Below are positions 33,508 through 46,038 of a stretch of DNA of 64,000 bases, piece by piece (the first letter of the stretch is position 1; every line of letters begins with the position of its first letter). The stretch is from Artemia franciscana (Eukaryota > Arthropoda > Branchiopoda > Anostraca > Artemiidae), in the NCBI RefSeq assembly GCF_032884065.1, contig NC_088866.1, forward strand, positions 27,311,899 through 27,375,898, written 5' to 3'. The translations under genes and the position numbers were made by a program. The notes beneath the pieces were generated by a model. That model searched no databases, was not told where the DNA came from, and worked only from the letters and a program-made list of their open reading frames with translations.

Positions 33508-35660
33508 ACTACGTAAAAATTGCGAATATACAACATTCTTGGCTTTTCCATTGTCTGAGCATATACAAAGCCTCATGTACTAATAATGACGTCATATGCA
33601 AACGCTCTTTTTACAAACAAACAAACATGCATACACACAACTCGTTTTTATATAGATAGATAGATATATAGATACAAAACAAATTAACTGCGTAAAACTT
33701 GCGAATATACAACATTCTTCGCTGTCCAATTGTCGCTGCATATAAATAGATTGTCAGGTTTACCGACCATCGAACATGCAACGTACAATTGTCCATGGGA
33801 AAAACAATCAGTATTAAGATCTATACCAAATTTTTCTAATGATTGACCTTGAGCTTTGTTAATGGTGATTGCAAATGCTAATCGAATTGGGAATTGCAAT
33901 CTTTTAAATTGAAAAGGCAGATCCGTTGGAATCATGGGAATGCGAGGAATAAGAACAGCCTCACCCTCAAAAGGCCCTGTCAAGATTGTGGCCTCTATTA
34001 GGTTTTCCATTGTTTTTTTTTACGGCAAGTCGCGTGCCATTGCAAAGCTTTGGTGGGTTGATATTTCTTAAAAGTATTATTGGCACGCCTATTTTTAGTT
34101 GTAGCACGTGTGGTGGAAACCCTGAAGGATCTATGGAATTTAAAAATTCAGATGGATAATTAACCGCTTAATTTGGTTCCAAAACTGTGTCGACTGACTT
34201 GTAAAGGACTGCCTGGTCTCGAATCTTGGTCAAACAATATTGTTGATTTCGTGGACGTCCATATTTTTGGGTGCGAGAATCGCTCTTTCACTTAGCCATT
34301 TATTATTTTTATAATTTTTTAGAATATTCGGAAATACTTTTTCAATCAATTCATTTTTGGACGTCACTAAATTACAGAAATCAGCAGGTAGTTGTATACG
34401 TCCTGAAATTGAGTCTACTGGGAGCTTTCCGTTTCCAATTGCTAGCAATTGATCTGAAAATGTTTGACCAGAGTCATCGTTTTGCAATCGGACACGCATA
34501 TTTGAAGTTAATTTTAATATTTTTACGTGTGCCCATAAATTAGAATTTTTCAGGCAAGCATTTATTTCGTCTGCAGGAGTTAAACTACGTAAAAATTGCG
34601 AATATACAACATTTTTGGCTTTCCCATTGTCTGTGCATATACAAAGCCGTATGTACTAATAATGACGTCATATGCAAACGCTCTTTTTACAAACAAACAA
34701 ACATGCATACACACAACTCGTTTTTATATAGATAGATAGATAGATAGATACAATACAAATTAACTGCGTAAAACTTGCGAATATACAACATTCTTCGCTG
34801 TCCAATTGTCTCTGCATATAAATAGATTGTCAGGTTTACCGACCCTCGAACATGCAACGTACAATTGTCCATGGGAAAAACAATCAGTATTAAGATCTAT
34901 ACCACATTTTTCTAATGATTGACCTTGAGCTTTGTTAATGGTGATTGCAAATGCTAATCGAATTGGGAATTGCAATCTTTTAAATTGAAAAGGCAGATCC
35001 GTTGGAATCATGGGAATGCGAGGAATAAGAACAGCCTCACCCTCAAAAGGCCTTGTCAAGATTTTGGCCTCTATTAGGTTTTCCATTGTTTTTTTTACGG
35101 CAAGTCGCGTGCCATTGCAAAGCTTTGGTGGGTTGATATTTCTTCAAAGTATTATTGGTACGCCTATTTTTAGTTGTAGCACGTGTGTTGGAAACCCTGA
35201 AAGATCTATGGAATTTAAAATTTCAGATGGATAATTAACCGCTTCATTTGGTTCCAAAACTGTGTCGACTGACTTGTAAAGGACTGCCTGGTCTCGAATC
35301 TTGGTCAAAACAATATTGTTGATTTCGTGGACGTCTATATTTTTGGGTGCGAGAATCGCTCTTTCACTTAGCCATTTATTATTTTTATAATTATTTAGAA
35401 TATTCGGAAATACTTTTTCAATCAATTCATTTTTGGACGTCACTAAATTACAGAAATCAGCAGGTAGTTGTATACGTCCTGAAATTGAGTCTACTGGGAG
35501 TTTTCCGTTTCCAATTGCCACCAATTGATCTGAAAATGTTTGACCAGAGTCATCGTTTTGCAATCGGACACGCATATTTGTAGTTAATTTTAATATTTTT
35601 ACGTGTGCCCATAAATTAGAATTTTTCAGGCAAGCATTCATTTCGTCTGCAGGAGTTGAT
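33508..35660 (-). repeat. 1,077-bp tandem duplication inside the Helitron
   Basis: The unit 33508-34584 is repeated from 34585 to about 35655, with identity around 96-98% by eye. The junction at 34584 joins 'gtctgcaggagtt' to 'aaactacgtaaaaattgcg'. Each unit carries a 5'-terminus-like stretch (TTTTTATATAGATAGATAGA, reading toward higher coordinates) and one helicase segment. Confidence 0.85.
33684..34579 (-). pseudogene. Helitron Pif1-like helicase C-terminal part, duplicate 1
   Basis: Reads (minus strand) SGQTFSDQLLAIGNGKLPVD, LPADFCNLV, WLSERAILAPKN, then a one-base deletion. It resumes at [21 protein letters not shown], with helicase motif V as [10 protein letters not shown] and motif VI as [15 protein letters not shown], ending at 33684. 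Helitron helicases unwind DNA for rolling-circle transposition together with Rep. In this duplicate motif VI has Met where duplicate 2 has the catalytic-site Arg (SRVGKP), and a one-base expansion of the A run before MENLI shifts the frame. Confidence 0.85.
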
Positions 35661-35704
35661 CTAGGTATTATAGGTAACATCGGCTTTTGCCATTGTAAGT
35701 TCAT
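34760..35704 (-). pseudogene. Helitron Pif1-like helicase C-terminal part, duplicate 2
   Basis: Open for 186 residues (35704-35144) from the leader junction through IPRSTPADEMNACLKNSNLW, LTTNMRVRLQN and WLSERAILAPKNIDVHEINN to KIGVPIIL, then a TGA where duplicate 1 has TTA. After that the same frame continues as 35086-34760 with motif [11 protein letters not shown] and motif VI VACSRVGKP (Arg kept). So this duplicate has one nonsense change but an intact motif VI. Walker A/B lie in the missing N-terminal part. Inactivating changes differ between the two duplicates, so they arose after the duplication. Confidence 0.87.
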
Positions 35705-35886
35705 CAGTCATTTTAAACTTAAACATTAATAGATTTCTACGTGAACATATATGTCTTAAATATCTTTAATGACGTCACCGTCATAGCAAAAATGACGACA
35801 ACTAACTTCATGACGTCAGTCGACACAGAAACATGACGTAACCTGACAGACAGACACACAGACAGACAACTTATTTTTATATATAT

Positions 35887-35986
<100 letters not shown>

Positions 35987-36136
35987 TAGCTGTTGGGGTG
36001 GCGCTTCGCGCCACCCCAACACCTAGTTGGTGGGGGCGCTTCGCGCCCCCCCAAGCCCCCCCGCGCGCCTAAGTCGTTACGCGCCATATTAGTTACGCGC
36101 CATTGTAGTTGTGTCCCTATGTCCCACCTGTGAATA

Positions 36137-36246
<110 letters not shown>

Positions 36247-36789
36247 ACATTCTTTGCTGTCCCATTGTCTGTGCATATAAATAGATTGTCAGGTTTACCG
36301 ACTCTTGAACATACAACATATAATGGTCCATGGGAAAACAATCCGTATTCAGATCTATACATCATGATTCTAATGATTGCCCTTGAGCTTTGTTGATGGT
36401 GATTGCTAATCGACCATTCCCTGAGTCGCCATCGTCATTTATATATCCCCCTGTGCACCCCGGCATCCCCTTTGTAGTTATGTCCCTGTGTCCCGGTCGT
36501 CGTCATTTATACTCCCTGTGTCCCGGTGCTTTGTTGATTGCTAATCGAACATTCCTTTTGTCCCGGTCGCTTTCTCTTTGAGTGTCGTCATTTATTTAGA
36601 TTGCCAGGTTTACCGACTCTTGAACATGCAACATATAATTGTCCATGGGAAAAACAATCCATATTCAGATCTATACCTCATGATTCTAATGATTGCCCTT
36701 GAGATTTATTGATGGTGATTGCTAATTGAACATTCCCTGTGTCCCGGTCGTCATTTATATTCCCAGTATTCCGGTCGTCATTTGTGTCC

Positions 36790-38010
36790 CAGTGTTCCCC
36801 TTTTAGTTTTTTTTTATTGGTTTTGACCTTTTTTTAGGTTTGTTAGTTAATTTCTTTTTTCTTTTTAGTTTTTTTGAAGTTTTTATCTTTTTAGTTTTTT
36901 TATTTTTATTTATATTTTTTTAGTTTTCTTTTTCTCCTTTATTTTCAGTTTTTTTCCTTTTTTTAGTTTTTTTTCTTTTTTAGTTCTTTTAGTTTTTACC
37001 TTTTTTAGTTTTTTTTTAGTTTTTTTAGATGAAAATTTTTTTTAGTTTTTTTCCTTTTTTTCTTTTTAGTTTTTTATTGGTTTTTACCTTTTTTTTAGCT
37101 TTTTTAGTTTTTTTCGTTTTTTCTTTTTACTTTTTTTTTAGATTTTATCTTTTTTATTTTTTTTACTTTTATTCTTAATTTTATTAGTTTTCTTTTTCTC
37201 TTCTATTTTTCAGTTTTTTCCTTTTTTTAAGTTTTTATTTTAGTTTTTAGTTTTTTAGTTTTTTTTTCCTTTTTTTCTTTTTAGTTTTTTATTGGTTTTT
37301 ACCTTTTTTTTAGCTTTTTTAGTTTTTTTCGTTTTTTCTTTTTACTTTTTTTTTTAGTTTTTATCTTTTTTATTTTTTTTATTTTATTCTTAATTTTATT
37401 AGTTTTCTTTTTCTCTTCTATTTTTCAGTTTTTTCCTTTTTTTAAGTTTTTTTTTAGTTTTTAGTTTTTTTAGTTTTTTAGTTTTTTTAGTTTTTTTAGT
37501 TTTTTAGCTTTTTTATTTTTTTTATTAGCTTTTAGTTTTTTTGTAGTTTTTGCCTTTTTTTTAGTTTTTTCAGTTTTTTTTTTAGTTTTTAGTTTTTTAC
37601 CTTTTTTGTGGATCGTCACCTGATCCACAGATCCACAGATCCATTTTAAGTTTTTTTTTTAGTTTTTAGTTTTTTTAGTTTTTTTTTCCTTTTTTTCTTT
37701 TTAGTTTTTTATTGGTTTTTACCTTTTTTAGTTTTTTCTTTTTACTTTTTTTTTAGTTTTTATCTTTTTTATTTTTTTTTATTTATTCTTACTTTTATTA
37801 GTTTTCTTTTTCTCTTCTATTTTTCAGTTTTTTCCTTTTTTAAGTTTTTTTTTTAGTTTTTAGTTTTTTTAGTTTTTTAGTTTTTTTAGTTTTTTTAGTT
37901 TTTTAGCTTTTTTATTTTTTTTTATTAGTTTTTAGTTTTTTTGTAGTTTTTGCCTTTTTTTAGTTTTTTCAGTTTTTTTTTTTTAGTTTTTAGTTTTTTA
38001 CCTTTTTTGT
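36790..38010. repeat. 1.2-kb TTTTTAG-type low-complexity tract with internal duplications
   Basis: T-runs punctuated by AG, CC and GG. A block 'ctttttagttttttattgg' recurs at about 37061, 37277 and 37697, showing tandem units of about 215 and 420 bp. 'tgtggatcgtcacctgatcc' occurs at 37608 and 38008. Same kind of tract as 15020-15335. Confidence 0.88.
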
Positions 38011-38071
38011 GGATCGTCACCTGATCCACAGATCCACAGATCCACAGACAACTTATTTTTATATATATAGA

Positions 38072-38215
<144 letters not shown>

Positions 38216-40084
38216 ACATACAGAGAAAAACACAAACAAGGTCATTATGCCAAAGTTTATTTTCAGAACATTCAAAAAAGCTTATTATTCTTATCAAACG
38301 GACCGTGTATTTCAGGGGTCATTCTTAAGCAATTGGGATAAAAGTCATATAGTAGCGTAAAGAGCGAGGAATTGAGGAGAGGACAACCCCCCCCCCTACA
38401 TTAGTAATAATTTCTGTTCGTTTAAGTTTTAATATTACTCCTTACTTTCAGTTTTTTTTTAAATTTAATTCCCTTTTGAATCAAAAATCTTGACAAATAT
38501 CTTCCTGGGACAGGCTTTAAAAAATGAGTGAATCAGATTTAGAGTAGGCTATATATATATTTGGTTCGGGACGGGAGGTAGTCACTTGACTCTGTAAGCT
38601 AATCCGCAATCAACCCTGCTCTAAATGGGTACCTGAAAAATGTCGAGAAACTAAGTAGGAATGATGTGCAAAAGCGCAGAATGGTTTTCCTCCACCCGCC
38701 CTTGCACGTCCTGACTGAAGGAGCACGATAAGGAGATTAGCCCTACCGGTTTGGCCCATAAGGGGCCTGTGGTTTCATACTTACTAACGTCCATTTTTAA
38801 CTCGTGCTTTCACTTGTCCACTAAAGGAAATCTTTGCTCCTCACATTCATTTTTTATATGTTCTGATACTCACTCTTGCATGCCTGCTAACTAGACAATC
38901 ATTTCTTCTTTGCTTTAATTTTTAACACATTTTGATTATCCTGTTGCTTGAAATTCACGCTGTTGCTTATCTTCTATCCATATTATTTGTGGCACTTACA
39001 TAAACCGTTGGTACAAAAAAAAAATATAGTTGCCTTTTTAAGTAACCAAGAATAAACTATATGTAATTTGTTTATTGGGTATAAATTTTGTTTGTTAATA
39101 TTTAGTGTCTTTTAGTTTTACTGTTGATGATGGAAACTGTATGTGTGTCCAAAATATCCAGTTAAAATTTTATATTTTTTTTACTGTCAATTAAAAAGTT
39201 TTATCCCTATTTTGAACTGTTATATTTTCATATTTAAAAAAAAATATTAAAAGTGTTACATTGTCCAAAGCTGAGCAAGCAGTCCCAACCCGAAATCCAC
39301 CACTACATTAAGATCTCCCCCCCAGTCCCCTCTTGGATCCGCCATTGGTGATATGATGATCCTATAGCCAAGTTGCATATCAGTGAAAATAGTGTGCTGA
39401 CTGGTCAAGTGAGTATCAAATGTTTACCATGGCTTGTTGCACTACTTCTTGTCAAATGATAATTCAAATGACTCATTACTAGCAGATAGTACAAAAAATC
39501 ATACAAAAATTAGTTTGTATTATTTTTTAATGTTTTTACAAGTTGGAAATTTTTTTTTTGGGGGGGGGGCTCAAACCCCCTACCCCTCTGGATATGACTT
39601 TGCTTGTGGTGATAAGCCAGAGTGGGTAATAATAGAAGTCAATCTAATAATAGAAGGAAACACAATTATATGTTTAATATAAGTATGCTGCATTTTCTAT
39701 AGTAAGATCTCATTGTTTTAGTGTTTCTTTTAGTTTGATAGCCTATATGTCCTAAAGATATATATGGACAATCAGGGAAAGGGTGTGGATGGATTGCCAC
39801 AGACATAAATTTAACAAATAAAAAGCATAAAATTTGCAATCTAAAAGGCCTTGTTTTTCCTTTAGTATATCTCCTTCTGGAGAGCTGGTGGCCATCTAAA
39901 CCTGCAAATATGGATGTAAAGAGGTCCAGTCCCAAGTTGAGGAGTTAGAAAATTTGTACAAGCAAGTTCAAGGGTTATTGCTTGTTGCTAGTACACTGAT
40001 TACACATGTTTTTATTTATTTAAGAAGAATTAACGACGCTTCTTGACTACTAAGGTCCCTGAGTCGGCCCTGCAGTGCATTCCT
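38216..40084. other. No recognised gene; short R-family fragment
   Basis: 38353-38460 is a fragment of the R/foldback family (TAGCGTAAAGAGCGAGGAAT, then 'atttctgttcgtttaagttttaat' and 'ctccttactttcag'). Two C or G runs occur (38387, 39551). The rest is unassigned. Confidence 0.5.
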
Positions 40085-40151
40085 GCTGCGTGATTCGATC
40101 TCTGGGTCCCGTATTACCAAGCTAAGGTCACATCCACTGCGCCACCACAGG
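40085..40151 (-). repeat. tRNA-derived SINE-like sequence
   Basis: On the minus strand: GTGGTGGCGCAGTGGATGTG (A-box type TGGCGCAGTGG) and, 30-40 nt later, GAGATCGAATCACGC (B-box type GATCGAATC). This spacing and wording are typical of tRNA-derived SINE heads. The body beyond could not be delimited from one copy. Confidence 0.5.
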
Positions 40152-41283
40152 ACTTTTTATTGCATTGCATGGTTAGCTTGCATGTGTCAAAACATGTCCT
40201 GAAAGTCCATGCTCAGTAGTTGATTGTGTTTTTTATTATGATTTACAATGGCAGTCTTTAGGTATTTCTTGTTCCACAAAACAGTCATAAATTTTGAGGT
40301 ACAGTTGCTTCAGTTCATGAAAATTAGGGGATGTATTTTTTTAATCTAAGGAGAGCTAATTTTGTTACTCTTTTTCAATTTGTTCAATGGAAATACCTAA
40401 TAATGACGTTTTTTACTATAAATACCTAAGAGAAAGAAGTTTAAAATCTAAGAGGGAGGGCACATATATTTTTTAGGATTTAATATTTGAGGTAGTTACT
40501 GAAAGTTAAACTCACTGTGCTCAACTAATTTTTTGAAATGTCAAAGAAAGGTTTCCCAGAAGGTGATTGTTTACTATAGTAGAGTTCAGAAACAACATAT
40601 CATCCTCATTTAATTTATAAACCATCACAAAAAAGCTGGACATGCCCAGAAAAGGAGGAGTAAAAGCAAGAAAACAAAAAGAAATGACAGAAAGAAAAAC
40701 AACACTTTGACAGCTATGAACACAGAATAAACAGAAATGATCAGGGATAGGAATGCTTCTGGTATGCAGTAGAAAATTCATTAATACACATCCCAACAAC
40801 CCCAGCTGGGTTTACCACTCAATTTCCTCTCTATAGAAAAGAGTTACTTGTTTGTGTTGGCTGTTTCATCAAATTCTTTGCAAATTTAAATTAAAGTTGG
40901 TGAACTTCATTCCTCCTACCACTTAAAAAAAAAAACATAAAAACAGACGGGATCAAAGCATGTAGGTGAGGAACTGTTAGTCTATTATATAATGAGATTG
41001 GTGTGCTTCACTCAGGTAGGAAATGATTGAAGGAAGACGTGCATTCACAGTCCAGATATTACAAGCTTACTGTTACAGTTTTAGGTCTACAGATTCTTTC
41101 AGGTTTGTTTTGATAGGCATACTAGGTAAGTAAGTCCACTAGCAAAAGAAACTTTAGAGTAAGATAGAGCTACTGAACATTTGTATCTGTTACAGTTAAA
41201 CAACAGGATTACTTAAATTTAATCACTTATAAAACTCAAAATGATATAACCATTCTCTTGGGGGGGGGGGGTCAAATAATAAT
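40152..41283. other. No recognised feature
   Basis: A 92-residue minus-strand frame at 40521-40799 has no recognisable content. G10 run near 41263. Confidence 0.5.
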
Positions 41284-41520
41284 GGGAATAATATAAAACA
41301 AAACTACTGCACTGGCGGTAATAACTTTAGAATAAAACTAAAGCAATTGTTTATAATGAAACTTTCCTCTGTCACATTCGGTGTGTAAACGGGAATATTA
41401 TAAAACAAAACTCCTTCACTGACGGTAATAACTTTAGAATAAAACTAAAGCAATTGTATATAATGAAAGTTTTCTCTGCCACATTCGGTGCATAAATGGG
41501 AATAGGCTATTGAAACAAAG
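41284..41520 (-). repeat. Two tandem monomers of about 120 bp abutting Penelope-like RT
   Basis: Monomer landmarks 'taactttagaataaaactaaagcaattgt', 'tataatgaaa', 'ttcggtg', 'gggaata' occur twice in a row, and also in both orientations in the centre of the foldback at 31530-31865. The array joins the RT fragment exactly where the foldback centre sequence (ATCATCAAACAAAGTAAA) begins, so it is half of that foldback element. Confidence 0.8.
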
Positions 41521-42006
41521 TTATGCTTTACTTTGTTTGATGATAGACCCAAGAGTAAGCTCTGATGGATATATATTTTTAGAAATATCAATAAATTTCT
41601 TGCAATTTAAAACCAAAATAACATCCGAATATCTTTTATTATTTGACAAAACATGTTTTAAATTATTTGTATTTTTCTTATCCATCATATATTTATAATC
41701 GAGTTGACTTAAAAACAAGTCAGCTATAAATTGGCTGGCATTTCCCCCCCCCATGGGAATTCCCACGATTTGCTTGTACAAATTACCATTAAATCTTATA
41801 TAAGTATTATACAAAATGAATTCTAATAAATGAAAAATCATATCTAAGCTGTAACATCTCGAGCTAACTGTAGTCTTAAAGCAGTTTGTCCATATAGCTT
41901 TTTTATTATAAGTGACTACTTTTAAAAACCTCTTACTTGATAAGAGGAAAGAATTCTTGATAATCGTTTTTAAATTTTCTACCACTACGGCCGGACGCTC
42001 CTCCAA
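41521..42006 (-). pseudogene. Penelope-like reverse transcriptase fragment (copy 2)
   Basis: A 161-residue open frame parallel to copy 1: VVVENLKTIIKNSFLLSSKR, CYSLDMIFHLLEFILYN, YKQIVGIPMGGGNAS-QF (motif B with one extra Gly from a longer C/G run), YKYMMDKKN, RYSDVILVLNCKKFIDISKN, IYPSELTLG, after which it runs into the monomer array. The second catalytic Asp of the Y-x-D-D box is Val, as in copy 1. Open over the whole fragment, but truncated at both ends: the left break is at 42000 in GGCCGG sequence, the right break at 41545. No longer functional. Confidence 0.85.
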
Positions 42007-42509
42007 AAATTATACTGCCTGTTAGTTCTTTTTCAATCGCGGCATATCACACAAATACTCAAGGTTATCAGATTTCACTGCCGTCATTAAACTCAAGGGG
42101 TTTCTCACTGAAAATTACGACTAATGTATATTCATTCTTCGTAATTCGACAAGTAAATAGGAATATTTATTTGGAAAAGAACTATTATTCGAGGAGAAAA
42201 TTAGAGAAATTATTATTCGAGATTTTTTTTGGAGGAGGGGGGTTCAGCTCTTACGAAAGAAATACCAGGAAAACACAGGAAAATTAAACATTTCGCTGAC
42301 AAATTAAGCATTATACAAATTTAAGGTGGGTGAATCCCTCGCCTGCGTGTGTGCCTGTGGTCTGGTCATCATTATTTGCCAGGAGACGCGGTATAAAATT
42401 ATGGAAATTACAAATAAAAAGTACATATTTTCGGGTTTTTACTTCATGCAGACCTATTTAGAAAAATATAATTTAAATAATTGCTCGCAGCGAAGTGACA
42501 AATTTATTT
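42007..42509. other. No recognised feature
   Basis: Includes 'gggaatatt.atttggaaaagaactattattcgagg' duplications near 42170-42215. No gene seen. Confidence 0.5.
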
Positions 42510-43294
42510 CATTTTATCAAAAAGTTCGTGGTAACGAACTGTACTAAGGAGCGACCCTCCAAAAAATTGGAGGGCACCTAGGCCTCCTCCCACGCTAATT
42601 ATTTTCCCACAGTAACCCGATTAAAATTGTGAGATAGCCATTTTATTCAGCATAGTCGAAAAACCTTATAACTGTGTCTTTGGGGACGACTTATTCCACC
42701 AGAATCCCCGTGGAAGGGGCTACAAGTTACAAACTTTGATCAGTGTTTGTATAGTAATGGTTATTGGGAAATGTAAAGACGTTTTCAGGAGGATTTTTGG
42801 TTGGGGGGGGGGGTTGAGAACAGGGGGTTATGTTGGGGGAACTTTCCATGGAGGAATTTGTCATGGGGAAGAAAATTTCCATGAAGGGAGCGCAGGATTT
42901 TCTAGCCTTATTTCAAAATAGAACAATACAAAAATAAATATGAAACAGTTTTTTCAACTGAAAGTAAGGAGCAGCATTAAAATTTAACACTAACAGAATA
43001 CAGAAGTTCGTTACGTAAGCTAACTCGTAAGTTACGTAGATCTTTTACTAGCAAAAACGTTCGTAAAATATTAAAAGTTCTAGTTCTAGTTGCCTTTTTA
43101 AGTAACCAAAACATTGGAGGGCAACTAAGCCTCCTCCCCTGCTCCTTTTTTTCTCAAAGTGATTCTATCAAAATTATGAGAAAGCCATATAAATATGAAA
43201 TTTCGTTTTAATTATTCATCTGTGGAGAGCCAAAATCAAAACATGCATTAGTTCAAAAACGTTAAGATATTAAATAAAAAAAAGACATGTTTTT
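42510..43294 (+). repeat. Repeat family R, internally shortened copy
   Basis: Starts with the palindrome arm (AAAAGTTCGTGGTAACGAAC near 42520). It continues with the conserved segments seen in reverse at 51823-53270 and 48500-49190: 'aatggttattgggaa', 'ggaactttccatgga', 'atgaagggagcgcagg', then 'aaaggcaact'-type and 'ttcgttacgtaagctaa' segments. It lacks the 'gcacgcatc'..'gagcttgaaac' middle part. The 61-residue glycine-rich frame here is repeat sequence. Confidence 0.8.
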
Positions 43295-43540
43295 AACTGA
43301 AAGCAAGGAGCAACATTAAAACTTAAAACGAATATAAATTAATTCGTATGTGAAGGGGGCTGCTCCCTCCTCAACGCCCCGCTCTTTACGCTAAAGTTTT
43401 ACTCTTTCTCTCAATTCTACTTTTTGAAACAGTAAAAAACTTTAGCGTAAAAAGCGGGGCGTTGAGGAGGGAGCAGCCTCTTTCATATACGAAGTGATTT
43501 CTGATCGTTTAAGTTTTAATGTCGCTCCTTACTTTCAGTT
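43295..43540. repeat. 246-bp foldback (R-family hairpin), copy 1
   Basis: Long near-perfect palindrome: AACTGAAAG..GGAGC at one end and GCTCC..CTTTCAGTT at the other, with inner arms GGGAGCAGCC-type and CTTTAGCGTAAA-type sequence around a loop of about 50 nt. Arms are about 95-100 nt. It lies 173 bp past the stop codon of the Mutator/YqaJ gene, so it may provide part of the 3' UTR; the nearest AATAAA on the minus strand is in the A/T run just before it. Confidence 0.88.
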
Positions 43541-43712
43541 AAAAAAAAACTTGTTTTTTTTATTTAGCTTATCCATACGGGTTCATTAAAAAATATTCTA
43601 AAGTTCGATTGTTGCTTGAGTATTTGTATATCTGAATTTGTATTCGGATAAGACTGTAATGACACATGATAACTACCCATACCTAGCACAGTTGGATTTA
43701 TATAAACGGTTC

Positions 43713-46038
43713 TCATATCTCCATACTTCTTGGCAACCTTCCGTCGACAATTTCTGGTAACAGTGCCTCAAAATAAAATTTTTGTAGATTTGGCAGCATT
43801 TTGTTAGACCAGAATTCACGTTCACGACCAATCTTTTCATAATATAATTCCTCTTCCCCTAAAAATATTACAAAGTATACAAAATCAATGTCACAACATT
43901 CCAATTGCATTTGAACTTGGTAATAGCAGTCATGTGTTCTTTTCAGCTTTATTTCACTATTAACTTTCTTTTCTAGACATGTATTTTTTTTAAGCGCTAT
44001 CCACTCTTCCAATGTAAGCCCTTTTGCTGTCAAAGGGCACTTCACCTCCAAAAGAGCCTTCTCACCCGAAGGAAAAATTGCTATCCCGTCCGGACTGGCC
44101 CCTAGAAACCCATATTCCTCGTGAATGAAAAGCCCAGCAGAGTTCACAATGCAACCCATTTTCTTTGCAAAAGCTGCAATAGCTACAGGCTCATACATCT
44201 GACCATGCTCCATTGCCTTTGTTTGGCGGTTTCTGGGATACAGCAGCTGCCGAACTAATGAGCCCACAGTCTTCAACCGCCTTTTACAAACAGCACCAGC
44301 TACGGAAGCTGTAATTCTGTTTTTTCTGTATTCTATCCAGCTATTATCGATAGAATTTCTCTGAAGCCTAGTGGCTTTTTCGATACTGAGGATATCTGTT
44401 GCAGTACATTGGAGACGAGTCAAAAAATCTGTTTTTGCAATTTCGAGCGCACTGCAATCAAGATCCAGAGCAGTTGCGTTCGAGCCGTAGTTTTTGTCTG
44501 CTCCGGTTGGCTCCCTGATTTCTTTTGAAGGGAGTTTCGTGGAAGCATTAGTGAAAAGGCGCTTTTTAGCAGACAGTATTTTACGTCGAGCAGTAGTCAT
44601 GGCCCGCTGTTGTGCAAGTTTTTTCAACTGCCTACTTGGTGTAGATCCTACAGTTCTTCGAAATGTTTCAAGGCGAGCTGAGTGACCTTTCGTAAATCGG
44701 ATTCCTGCTGCTTTAACACGGGTGGTATATCGCGCACTTTGGCTAACCATGATGTTTTTGCCATCTATAAGCCTTGCAACTATGCTCATAAAATATTCTG
44801 CCAGGTTGCTCGTGTGGTTTCCTATCAGTAGACGAGCCCTTCTGGTCAGCGTATCAAAGGCTGAATACACATGGCTGAGAAAGATGTTGCTAGGGGTGTC
44901 TTCAGGATTGACCTGTAGAACTTTCCCGGAGAACGAGCAGCGTGTAGGACAAAATCTATGGTCGCCACGGAAAAAAGGTAGTGGAATTGCCTTCAGCGCA
45001 CTGATGAGATCCTTCACGCTTTTCTTCTCTGTGGTGGCACATACAATTGCATTTCTGGCAAAATCACACATTTTCTTTATTATTGCGGCACTAAGAAATC
45101 TTCTGCATTCGGCATTTTCATGCTGCTTCTTATATAGTCTGTTTTTCAAGCATTTGCACGCATGATTAGCACACTCAATTTTTTCTACATTTCTGCCAGA
45201 TGGTACCCTTGCTATAATTTCAGAATGGGTACTTGAATCGCCGTCGGCAACAAATCGAGTATATCTTAGATTGTGCATGGATGTTGCTATTCGGAATGCG
45301 TCAACTAATATATCTGACTCCATACCTGTACTGGGCCCCTGCCAGTTCATAAAACATGTATGTTCAGGAACAGATCTATTTGCTTGATGCCTGTATTTCT
45401 CGCAAGTACAGCAATATTTGTTTCTAATTTCTAGATTTAAGAGTTTCTTCGAATAGAAACCTATCACCACTCCACAGCCTGAGAGTGCACGATATCTATT
45501 CCCATAACTTCGTGTACACCAGCTTCCATCAACTATAACACATGTCTCTACAGCTCCATTTGGGTGAATTTTCTCACCTGCTTCCAGTGCCATCCTTCGC
45601 TCGGTTTTCCCATTTTCGATAAGATAGTCATAGAGAACTTTTTCCAATTCTACGCAAATTTCTTTCTCAAATTTCGTAAAGACTTTTTGAGACGGGGTAT
45701 TTATTCCAATGGTAGAGAAAAGTTCTTGAACCTGGGCGTGAGTCATTCCACCATTTATTGCACCAACCACTACCTCTTTGTTGACACTTACTGTTCCTGT
45801 TTCTGTTTTGTGTTTCTTTCTGATAGTATTCACACTATCAAAATCAGTCCTTTTCCGTTTTTTGACTACGGTTTTCGTTGAGTCTTTTTTTTTAAGCCTT
45901 CTAGGAGCAAGGGGTTTTTCTGTGTGAATTGTGGCTTCCTCATGACATGATTCGCATTTGAAGATGAGTCTTGAGCGCAATCCAGCTCTATGTTCTTTAG
46001 AAAACATCATATTTGAAACCAAATTGATGTCTTGGCAC
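43713..46038 (-). CDS. Mutator-type transposase + YqaJ nuclease fusion, exon 2
   Basis: Main exon: 774 complete codons after a split codon, stop TGA at 43715-43713, no internal stop. Numbering the joined 876-residue protein: Cys pair (FKCESC) at about 130-133; basic stretch KKRKR...RKKHK near 160-180, a likely nuclear localisation signal; Mutator-like domain from about 188 (NKEVVVGAINGG) with a DDE-type Asp in VIVDGSW (about 272) and a second in VADGDSS; ECANHACKCL; then from about 670 a YqaJ/lambda-exonuclease-like domain with RKNRITAS, HGQMYEP, GASPDG, LEVKCP and YYQVQMQLECC, the PD-(D/E)XK-type motifs. Proteins with this domain pair occur in arthropod and other animal genomes, often multicopy, and are regarded as transposon-derived. 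The acceptor TTTTATTTACAG precedes 46038. All core motifs are present, so it may be active or domesticated. Confidence 0.9.

Noticed and set aside
44494..45881. Plus-strand frames over the transposase exon
   Set aside because: Antisense shadows of the intact 774-codon minus-strand exon.
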